Source of the DNA: Halisarca cf. caerulea
Lineage: Eukaryota > Porifera > Demospongiae > Chondrillida > Halisarcidae
Direction: 5' to 3'
Length of the DNA: 15,000 bases
Assembly (NCBI GenBank): GCA_963170055.1
Contig: CAUJGJ010000003.1
Coordinates: 1,466,569-1,481,568, forward strand
The notes under the pieces are model-generated. The model ran no database searches. It was given only the letters and a program-made list of their open reading frames with translations, and was not told the origin of the DNA. Below, piece after piece: positions 8,248 through 15,000 of the stretch. The position numbers and the translations under genes were made by a program. The first letter of the stretch is position 1; each line of letters starts with the position of its first letter.

Positions 8248-8584
8248 GGACTTGAAGAACATCCTCGGCGAGCGTTCATCCAACATATCCGACAACGGTG
8301 TATTGGACAAGTGTTCCAGAAGTCTAGGACCACTGAACAGTATTAAGAAAGGCTTCTCACGGGACACGGATGATTCGGAAGGCACCCATCGTCTTCCAGC
8401 GTCCGACATAGTGAAAGATGTAATGAAAGCTGTTCGGTCTCTCTCTGGCGATCTTTTCATGGACATCGGGAGGCAGATACACCCTATAAAGCATCCAAAA
8501 CCACTTTTTAAAAGAATGGATACCCAGGAGAAGGAAAAGTTTCGCCTGTACTTGGAAGACACCACGGCATTTACGATTCGCTAA
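8248..8584 (+). CDS. Terminal exon of the DUF6589-type gene
   Basis: Acceptor tttaaag at 8247; the leading G completes the AGG codon of LNR, then DLKNILGERSSN follows, giving the family-like EHLNRDLKN. It stays open for 111 codons to TAA at 8582-8584 and ends basic (FRLYLEDTTAFTIR). No clear AATAAA is seen within the next 100 bases. Confidence 0.82.
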
Positions 8585-9346
8585 CTATTGTAATAATAAT
8601 ATCTATTGTAAACGTTATTGTATAATACCGGATATCTTTGTATAATCGTGTATACTACCAAGGGGTCATTCCGTAAAAGTGTCCAGGTCAATGCAGGACA
8701 AAACATCGCTATGGCTGATGAAATGCCCCAGACCCTTTTCCGACCAAGTAATGACGTCATAAAAAAATGGAGGAATAGGGTCTGGGCTACGCCAGACTAC
8801 ACACTATTGTGGCTTCACAGTCCCAATACCTCACACCCACAGTTAATCAGTCAATCAATTGCAATCAGAATAGGTTAATTAATTGAGCTTAATACACACA
8901 GTATACTGGAATGCTTAGAGATGTCATGCTTTGGCAGTCTCTTATATAGAGAACTGGGTTGTTGACAGATGTGTACTTGGCTAGCACTTGAACAGGTGAA
9001 CTACGAGTATTGCCTTTTACAACTCTGACTGCACCTATTTTACAGTGTGCTGATATCGTGATGTGTCGTGATACATGACTAGATAATAAAACATTATCGT
9101 GATACACTTTTAGCAGTATCTTGACAACACTAATGTGTACATGTATGCACACCAGTTGTGTTGGTATTTCCATGTGTGACTCAGTACCACGTAGTGTACA
9201 CATACCAACTGCAATACAACACATAAGTTTATGACTACATACACAAGAATACAAACCTCACACACCTTTTCACATGTTGGTCATTGTTGTATTCACATGT
9301 GTGCATTGTTACCAAAATTGTGCACACATGAGATATATATTTGTAC

Positions 9347-9348
<2 letters not shown>
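8585..9348. other. Intergenic sequence
   Basis: No credible coding. Open frames at 8618-8878 (+) and 8889-9254 (-) lack family resemblance or splice signals. Holds the inverted repeat at 8727-8786. Confidence 0.5.
8727..8786. repeat. Inverted repeat, 15-bp arms
   Basis: CCCAGACCCTTTTCC (8727-8741) pairs with GGAATAGGGTCTGGG (8772-8786) at 14 of 15 positions across a 30-nt loop. Could be a hairpin or the remnant of a tiny MITE. Confidence 0.6.
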
Positions 9349-9405
<57 letters not shown>

Positions 9406-9426
9406 TATGTGTGTGTGTGTGTGTGT
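9349..9426. repeat. (GT)n microsatellite
   Basis: Alternating GT with one GAGTAT interruption near 9402-9408. Confidence 0.95.
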
Positions 9427-10576
9427 TGCTTGTCTTGGTAGTCTATGCCCAGGTCAAAAAACGGCTGGAAGCTGCAATGTTTTTAGAGAATGTTTTTATA
9501 TAGCATTGTGGTAGCAAGCTTGTAACTTGCATGTTACAGGGAAGAAAACGGCAGTTGTACTCCTTGAAATTGACATTGTACTGGTCAGTTTACTGCCATG
9601 TTACTGTCATGGTACTGCCATGCCAGGGTTCTCCCCAGGATTTCTGGAAGGTGTAGTGCTCACCAGTTGTCCAAAAACAATGAACAAAATTTTTTTCTCG
9701 CTCCACTCACGATACCTCTCAACCATGTACATCCTAAATGATCTTCAGTACACTCCTGCATTTAGTAATCATGATATACACTCATACTGAGTAGTGTGCC
9801 TTAAAGTATGCAGTGCTCAGTTTTTTGAGCTGTTCATTACCTACACTACGTATGTAAAGTAATTGTTTGTTAGCACCAGTTTTACTGGTTAAAACTACTG
9901 AAACACAGGTAACCAAATATTTGATCAGATCTGATAATCTGTACTAAAGCCAGAAGTTAGGTACATAGCTGAAAGGGACAAACAGGCTATAATTTGACTT
10001 TCAACAATCCATTTGTCACGTTGTGTGCTCATTTGGCAGAAAATCTTGCTACTCTAGCGCATTCGCAGGTGTGTTATGTCCGTTTTCAGCCATATGTGTA
10101 ACATTATACGGTTTCACTCGATGAATTTCATTATAGCGCTAACCGCATGGGTTTGACACACGCAGATAGCGAGATTTTTGTGATGACATCATGCGCAAAC
10201 TGAACGTATACGTGAGAATACGAAAAAGATGTGCAGACTCTTTCGTAGAACACGTGACAGCATGTGACTGTAGTCTGAAGAAGAGAGATGTTCGAGTGGA
10301 AATTTTATTTCAAAATCGCGGTGGTAAAAATCTCAACTCGGAGCAACGGCAATAGTGCCATCGGGTTCCCAATAGTCCAAACCGCGGTGAAAGATTCCTG
10401 GAGCTTTGTACCTTCTACCGTTTTTGACAATTGTTGCAGTGGTATGGCATGTTGCTATTCATTTCACTGCTGAAGTTTCTATGATGCAGTTGCAGTTTGC
10501 TACGACGTCGGTTTAGAGGGTGTGGTATGTAGATTAGCCTTGTGTGCAGGTTGGTGTGGCTAAGGCAATGTACCCA
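9427..10576. other. Intergenic sequence
   Basis: No gene recognised. Open frames at 9527-9790 and 10288-10473 have no identifiable features. A triplicated 11-mer (TTACTGCCATG and variants) lies at 9590-9622. Confidence 0.45.
9590..9622. repeat. Three tandem 11-bp units
   Basis: TTACTGCCATG, TTACTGTCATG and GTACTGCCATG follow one another without gaps. Confidence 0.8.
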
Positions 10577-10905
10577 CAGTAGAACCTCTCATATCCGGGC
10601 AGTTTGGGACCAAGGGGTGCCCGTAATTGTGAAAGTGCCCTTAAGTATGAATCCTCTAGTACCTACAGTATGTGGACTTTGAGACATTCAACACTTTAAA
10701 TATTCTTTTTTCTTTAATTTCCTTTAAGCAGTTACAAGTGGATGTTTTCTACCAGTGGTTTACCTGATATTGCGCAAGCACACACACCACATGGTACAGC
10801 TATAGACCCATAATGTAGTCCACATTAGCACTGATATTAGGAATACATGCACTGGTTGAGTGAGGTGCCCAAAACTACGGGGGCCGGATATGCGAGGTTC
10901 TACTG
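10577..10905. mobile_element. pogo/Tigger-like MITE with near-perfect terminal inverted repeats
   Basis: The left end (10577-10598) starts CAGTAGAACCTCTCATATCC. The right end (10884-10905) is its reverse complement with one difference in 22 bases. The internal 285 bp have no coding potential. TA follows the right end; the left flank is CA, perhaps a mutated TA target duplication. The terminus resembles those at 2289 and 14689. Confidence 0.72.
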
Positions 10906-11033
10906 TACTGTTAACACGTTATTCAATTTCATAGGATTTGGCACATCGTTAGCACTGAGCATGGCTTGCTGTTGTGTTATAAGGGGCTACAGTGCAGTCA
11001 GTCTTGTACTATGCATGCATACACACAGGCACA

Positions 11034-11089
11034 TATCACACACACACGCCCGCACGCACGCACGCACACACACACACACACACACACAT
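11034..11089. repeat. (CA)n microsatellite with CG variants
   Basis: CACACA, then GCACGCACGCACG, then (CA)n. It lies about 40 bp before the 54-bp minisatellite. Confidence 0.92.
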
Positions 11090-11126
11090 ACATTGTTGTA
11101 CCTTTCCTAACATGTGTGCATACAAA

Positions 11127-11740
11127 GGTCACTGTTCTCTGTGTGACATTGTACTCTCTCATCCACTCAAGCTCTACAGAGGTCACTGTTCTTTGTGTGA
11201 CATTGTACTCTCTCATCCACTCAAGCTCTACAGGGGTCACTGTTCTTTGTGTGACATTGTACTCTCTCATCCACTCAAGCTCTACAGGGGTCACTGTTAA
11301 CGTTCTTTGTGTGACATTGTACTCTCTCATCCACTCAAGCTCTACAGGGGTCACTGTTCTTTGTGTGACATTGTACTCTCTCATCCACTCAAGCTCTACA
11401 GGGGTCACTGTTCTTTGTGTGACATTGTACTCTCTCATCCACTCAAGCTCTACAGGGGTCACTGTTCTTTGTGTGACATTGTACTCTCTCATTCACTCAA
11501 GCTCTACAGGTGTCACTGTTCTTTGTGTGACATTGTACTCTCTCATTCACTCAAGCTCTACAGGTGTCACTGTTCTTTGTGTGACATTGTACTCTCTCAT
11601 CCACTCAAGCTCTACAGGTGTCACTGTTCTTTGTGTGACATTGTACTCTCTCATTCACTCAAGCTCTACAGGTGTCACTGTACTTTGTGTGACATTGTAT
11701 TCTTTCATCCCCTCTAGTTCTACAGGGGTCACTGTTCGTG
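11127..11740. repeat. 54-bp minisatellite, 11 full copies
   Basis: Units start at 11127, 11181, 11235, 11289, 11349, 11403, 11457, 11511, 11565, 11619 and 11673, with a partial unit at 11727. Each begins GGTCACTGTTCTTTGTG or a close variant. The fourth unit has a 6-bp insertion (60 bp). Because 54 and 60 are multiples of three, long repetitive open frames exist on both strands (an 18-residue unit such as VTVLCVTLYSLIHSSSTG). I see no splice or start context showing that it is translated. Confidence 0.95.
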
Positions 11741-11891
11741 TCAGTGAGGACCAATGATTACTCTCGCTCACATGTGCAGGCATTCTTGGTTGCCCAGGTA
11801 TATCACCTTAAGCAGTTTTCACCGTATATGTATGTATGTGTGTGTGTGTGTTAATGTACGTACCTGTGTACGTGGGTCAGTGTGTGCATGT

Positions 11892-11893
<2 letters not shown>

Positions 11894-11960
<67 letters not shown>
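11894..11960. repeat. (GT)n microsatellite
   Basis: Alternating GT directly before the 36-bp minisatellite; a shorter TG tract lies near 11833-11850. Confidence 0.95.
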
Positions 11961-11962
<2 letters not shown>

Positions 11963-11966
11963 TACA

Positions 11967-12199
11967 ACCTGTGTAGTGTGTACATACGGACCTACTCCTA
12001 CCACCTGTGTAGTGTGTACATACGGACCTACTCCTACCACCTGTGTAGTGTGTACATACGGACCTACTCCTACCACCTGTGTAGTGTGTACATACGGACC
12101 TACTCCTATGACCTGTGTAGTGTGTACATACGGAACTACTCCTACCACCTGTGTAGTGTGTACATACGGACCTACTCCTACCACCTGTGTAGTGTGTAT
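11967..12199. repeat. 36-bp minisatellite, six copies plus a partial one
   Basis: Units start at 11967, 12003, 12039, 12075, 12111 and 12147, with a partial one at 12183. Each begins ACCTGTGTAGTGTGTACATA. Single-base variants occur in the fourth and fifth units. The period is a multiple of three, so frames on both strands stay open (for example TTCVVCTYGPTP); not taken as a gene. Confidence 0.95.
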
Positions 12200-12561
12200 A
12201 TTAGAACTTGTATTTCCCCAGAACTTCAGTATTCGTCTCTAGAAGTGGTTTTCCTGTGAACTGAAGCATCTGAAATGGCGAAAGTGCAGATTTGTCCAGC
12301 AAACCACAGACACACTCACTGCACAGATGAACATTATCACTGTGAATTAGTGGACTATTTGAAACACATCCATTACAATTAGTTACTGGTATTTAAGGAT
12401 AACAAGCTCTATTCCATGAAATGATGCAATATTTCTTAAGTCTTGCACAACTAGAAGGCCCACAATGTGATTGGTCACAGTGGTTGTGATGTAACATGAA
12501 CATAGAACTGGAGTCTTTCTAGATCTTTACATGTCACTTTCTCTAGATCTAATGCAGTTCC
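12200..12561. other. No gene seen
   Basis: Unique-looking AT-rich sequence. I looked for the preceding tyrosine-kinase exon (activation loop to subdomain X) and did not find one. Confidence 0.4.
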
Positions 12562-12656
12562 TCCTCCTCTGGTAGTGCTGTACTTCACATACTGTTTCTC
12601 CTGGTTCACATCCTCCTCTGGTAGTGCTGTACTTCACATACTGTTTCTCCTGGTTC
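12562..12656. repeat. Two tandem 49-bp units ending at a splice acceptor
   Basis: TCCTCCTCTGGTAGTGCTG starts at 12562 and again at 12611 (offset 49). The first copy ends GGTTCACA; the second ends GGTTCTAG, the acceptor of the kinase exon. The duplication therefore doubles the pyrimidine tract. Confidence 0.88.
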
Positions 12657-12659
12657 TAG

Positions 12660-12742
12660 GTCCGACATGATGATGAACTGCTGGGAGGAGGATCAGGAGG
12701 AGAGACCTGACTTCCACTCTCTCAAGAACACCTTTGACATGG
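12660..12742 (+). CDS. Tyrosine kinase C-lobe exon (subdomain XI)
   Basis: Acceptor tctcctggttctag at 12659. One leading base, then SDMMMNCWEEDQEERPDFHSLKNTF. The pattern M..CW..D...RP.F..L is the last conserved block of tyrosine kinase domains, and the Arg of ERP pairs with the APE glutamate. The exon can end at ATGG|gtacac (12743) or read on to TGA at 12754-12756. No other kinase exon is visible upstream, so this is either the far exon of a gene with long repeat-filled introns or an isolated fragment. Sponges have many receptor tyrosine kinases. Confidence 0.7.
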
Positions 12743-12756
12743 GTACACCTTCCTGA

Positions 12757-13386
12757 AGACCTACACAGTAGACAAATGCCTGTGTTTCAACAGCTACATC
12801 ATCTCCCAGTTAAGGTTGAGGGACCTCCTGGTACGTACCAGCTCCCACACTAGACTTATTGGATTCTCACTGACGTTTTTGCTGTCATCCATTTTAGTAG
12901 CATTACCACATTATTCCTCCACCTTCTAGTTCTACTGAGACAACTCCAGTGTATTGTGGACATCCATTTCATTCATAACCGCTCAATTTGTGTCTTCTTT
13001 GCAATTTGCTAACTGTTCTTATGAGGACGTCCCATTAATGCTATTCTTATGTTCTATGATTTTAAGTTCTGATTGACTTCATATTCCAATTGATTAGTAT
13101 TACACAGCGTCCCATTGTTGACACCATAGATAATCTATACTACTATTATTATAGTATACGTAGAATTTCTATTTTGACATGTAGGAATTATTAAGTTTAA
13201 TACAGTACTAATACATTGTATTTGAGTGAAAGAGAAAGTGATTACATAACAGGGCCTAATTAATCAATAGAATCTTTTTACAGTATAATATTATACAGTA
13301 CCCACATACAGCAACAGAACACATACACATATATGGCACAGTACAAACAAAACATGCAGTGCAGCACACACACATACAGTACTCTG
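12757..13386. other. No gene recognised
   Basis: An open stretch follows the kinase exon in another frame (FLKTYTVDKCLCFNSY, near 12750-12800), with a gtacgt donor-like site at 12832, but no clear identity. The rest is AT-rich without coding signal. Confidence 0.35.
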
Positions 13387-13766
13387 TCAATGCTGAGCAT
13401 GGGACTCCACATACATCCGATGGAAATCTGTCATGGAGCAAGCATTGGGTCGGAATCTGGTCCCCCTGATTGCCTGGATGGCTGATCGAAGAAGAGAAAA
13501 AGAAATCTTGCAGCGAATCAGAAATGTCATTTTCTGGAAGGCAATCTTTTCCTTCTCGGCCAGGATGTCAGAAAGCCGCTTAAAGAACACAGTACACTCT
13601 TATGCCATTCCTCCAGTTGAAGCAAACACCAGTGGTGTGAAGGAGGCCATCTCCACATCACGCACCCGCTGCCCGTAGCACCTCTTCTTTTCATTTTCAT
13701 GGAGGCGAGATCTTTCTGACGGTAGGATGGGGCAATTGGATAAAATACCCTTACATCGAATAAGGC
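13387..13766 (-). pseudogene. Decayed retroelement-like polyprotein fragment (3' part)
   Basis: Read on the minus strand from 13766: [17 protein letters not shown], then a frame change near 13695-13702, then [21 protein letters not shown] and [11 protein letters not shown], then an in-frame TAA at 13602-13600, then FFKRLSDILAEKEK, FLIRCKISFSLLRSAIQAIRGTRF and a stop at 13389-13387. I recall this block order (HE.EKKR.YGQRVR.VE..SFTPLVF...GGM..E...F.KRL...RC..SF.LLRSA...RG.R) as the conserved C-terminal end of reverse-transcriptase-like ORFs repeated in cnidarian and sponge genomes. With one frameshift and one nonsense codon it is a dead copy. The family name needs a search. Confidence 0.7.
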
Positions 13767-13842
13767 CTACCTATTTTGACATGTACACAGAACACGTGAT
13801 TGCGTTCGATTACATCATCATTAACAATGCGTTATCACAAAA

Positions 13843-14150
13843 ATGGCGGGTCCTGAACTCTTCTTTGGCCGGGTACAGTCCCCAAGCAACCAGGTCCTAA
13901 CCTCGAGGCTGATCTCTAATGTCCATTTCTTCTCACTATTGACCGATTCGTGAGTTCTGATGTGCGTTTAGTGGTCTTTTGTAGCTGGAAATTCGGCCAA
14001 CTTATCGCGTGGCCTTCCATCTATCGAAGAAGTCGACTGTGGTTGGATTGCAGCCGAGCGCTCTGCTGAGACGTCTTTTGCTAACACCTACTGATGTGTT
14101 TCCTGTGCTGGTGAACAATTTCCTTCGAGGTCGACTTGGATCTTTACAGG
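13843..14150 (+). CDS. Possible first two exons of an unidentified gene
   Basis: An ATG in good context (aaaATGGCG, 13843) opens MAGPELFFGRVQSPSNQ. Donor candidates are CGG|gtacag (13873) or CAG|gtccta (13894). A candidate acceptor, ttttgtag at 13986, leads in phase 0 into LEIRPTYRVAFHLSKKSTVV, ending NNFLRGRLGSLQ at a strong donor, acag|gtaaga (14151). GC is visibly higher here than in the surroundings, as near a 5' end. No family recognised; no further exon found. Confidence 0.3.
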
Positions 14151-14184
14151 TAAGAATGTTTGTTTTTAGTGTTGAAGTATGTGT

Positions 14185-14405
14185 AAGGTAAAAGCAGGCA
14201 ATTTCGGGAAGCTGCATGGTACTCTCCAGGAACGTTCCTATACTTGTCATTCAGTAGACTGATTGGGGTACAAGGGCCTAGAATAGATGCAGAATATGGC
14301 GGTACACTTTCCTTTAATTCGGCTATTCAGTTCTTATACTGAAACTTGCAGGACATGGTTAATTACCGAAATTACCAGCTTCCCGAAACCTTCTACTTTT
14401 ACCTT
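14185..14405. mobile_element. MITE-like element with 30-bp inverted ends
   Basis: AAGGTAAAAGCAGGCAATTT... at 14185-14214 matches the reverse complement of 14376-14405 at 25 of 30 positions (both contain TTTCGGGAAGCTG). The interior is non-coding. I found no clear target-site duplication. Confidence 0.55.
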
Positions 14406-14422
14406 GCCTAAAATATACGTAC

Positions 14423-14580
14423 CTGCCACTTGAAGTAAGCGTCGTAAACTTCTGGTTTCGCTGGACCATATCCTGACTGTGCTAGGTTATCTTGTACTCT
14501 GTGTGTCTCCTTTGGACTTGTCATGAGTATGGACACCTTTGGGTCTTGTGGCACATCCACGGGGTTGCTTTTAATCCGTG
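14423..14580 (-). CDS. Possible minus-strand exon
   Basis: On the minus strand, acceptor cgctacag is followed by CGG ATT ... encoding RIKSNPVDVPQDPKVSIL, then GYGPAKPEVYDAYFKWQ, ending at donor GGCAG|gtacgt (exon end 14423). 158 nt, entering with two bases. The composition looks like real protein, but I recognise no family and no partner exon. Confidence 0.35.
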
Positions 14581-14688
14581 CTGTAGCGTGGACAAAGTAG
14601 TTATCGCATGTTCCCTTCAACTCATTTCATCTCTTCACTATAGCATTGCTCCGTGCATCCAATCTCACATGCTGTGCAGTTACATATT

Positions 14689-14768
14689 CAGTGAACCCTC
14701 TCTAATCCGACACTCAATGGGGCTTGATAGAAATGTCGGATTAGGAGGTTGTCGGATCACACAGTGAC
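14689..14768. repeat. pogo/Tigger-like terminal fragment with internal inverted repeat
   Basis: Starts CAGTGAACCCTCTCTAATCC. CCTCTCTAATCCGACA (14697-14712) pairs with TGTCGGATTAGGAGG (14734-14748) with one gap, and a further TGTCGGAT copy follows downstream. It resembles the termini of the two other MITEs in this window. Confidence 0.5.
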
Positions 14769-14918
14769 TATTAGCATACTTTAATATAGTGACAGTACAC
14801 CTCATGATTGCCAGATTAGAGACTCTGAGAATGTCGGATTTTATAAAGTGAATCTGAAATGACTGAAAGTTAGTATATCACAAATTAAACTCATGTAAGT
14901 GCAGTCAGTATCCACATT

Positions 14919-14921
<3 letters not shown>

Positions 14922-14985
<64 letters not shown>

Positions 14986-15000
14986 ACACACACATACGTA
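14922..15000. repeat. (CA)n microsatellite at the right edge
   Basis: Pure CA to about 14983, then GTACACACACATACGTA. Confidence 0.95.

Larger units (their letters stand above)
1532..8584 (+). pseudogene. DUF6589-type gene of at least 13 exons, broken by a LINE and an exon duplication
   Basis: I joined exons 1532-2000, 2348-2812, 2879-3019, 3225-3359, 3456-3548, 3637-3681, 3816-3881, 3955-4214 (or identical 4288-4547), 5097-5199, 5342-5641, 5753-5772 plus 7268-7565, 7677-7954 and 8248-8584. Every junction is GT-AG and all phases agree, which strongly supports the model. The product has a CxxC...CxxC N-terminal domain, a helical middle part and a C-terminal region that I recognise as DUF6589-like: KSQTVPLGVIQKAE, HPILFGGDQLTVARARGA, WEDWHTK and DLYMEHLNRDLKN. 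The family has no established function; a transposase-like RNase H fold is only my inference. The true start is not found. The LINE in exon 11 creates a stop at 5771-5773, about 170 codons into the conserved region, so this allele should not make the full protein. The remaining exons are still open, so the damage looks recent. Confidence 0.8.

Noticed and set aside
8618..8878. Open frame after the DUF6589 terminal exon
   Set aside because: Low-complexity, no domain, overlaps an inverted repeat; likely chance.
10966..11757. 263-codon repetitive open frame
   Set aside because: The 54-bp period forces several frames open on both strands; no start context or splice evidence.
11127..12199. CRISPR-like array
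   Set aside because: The units are contiguous tandem copies with no unique spacers, and the context is animal nuclear DNA.
11754..12259. Repetitive Cys/Val-rich open frames
   Set aside because: Created by (GT)n and the 36-bp minisatellite.
13433..13678. Plus-strand open frame of 81 codons
   Set aside because: Lies opposite the minus-strand retroelement-like fragment, which matches a recognisable conserved pattern.
1..15000. tRNA or rRNA genes
   Set aside because: I saw no tRNA A/B-box pair with cloverleaf pairing and no rRNA-like block; not an exhaustive search.

Overview
The window looks like nuclear DNA of an early-branching animal, most probably a demosponge. The evidence is AT-rich sequence, many short GT-AG introns (about 70 to 350 bp), abundant (TA)n, (GT)n and (CA)n tracts, a receptor-type tyrosine kinase fragment, and proteins of kinds I associate with sponges and cnidarians (a RecQ-like helicase with a Cys-rich tail, a DUF6589-type protein, a CR1/L2-like LINE). 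The taxonomic call is inference; no species can be named.

Positions 2-825 hold the 3' end of a plus-strand RecQ-family helicase gene: three exons with helicase motifs IV-VI, then an in-frame TAA that cuts off a still-recognisable Cys-rich RecQ zinc region. Positions 1532-8584 hold a long plus-strand gene of at least 13 exons whose phases I could join throughout. It has a ZAD-like CxxC...CxxC zinc domain at the N-terminus and a DUF6589-type core (GGDQLTVARARGA, WEDWHTK, DLYMEHLNRDLKN). RecQ and DUF6589 stand head to tail on one strand, so they may be parts of one large mobile element or remnants of one.

The DUF6589 gene carries two striking lesions. A perfect 333-bp tandem duplication (3879-4211 / 4212-4544) copies one intron plus one exon, with both breakpoints at splice-donor CAG|GTA motifs. 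The copied exon is 260 nt, so splicing both copies in gives an immediate frameshift and stop. A 5'-truncated CR1/L2-like LINE (5773-7261) sits inside exon 11, flanked by 6-bp target-site duplications (ATTGTA), and its first base creates a stop in the host frame.

Positions 8585-12560 show no convincing gene. They hold microsatellites, a pogo/Tigger-type MITE (10577-10905), a 54-bp minisatellite (11127-11740) and a 36-bp minisatellite (11967-12199). The last part holds a tyrosine-kinase subdomain XI exon (12660-12742), a decayed minus-strand retroelement-like protein fragment (13387-13766), two low-confidence candidate exons on opposite strands (13843-14150 plus, 14423-14580 minus), a MITE-like inverted repeat (14185-14405), a second TIR-like fragment and a terminal (CA)n tract.
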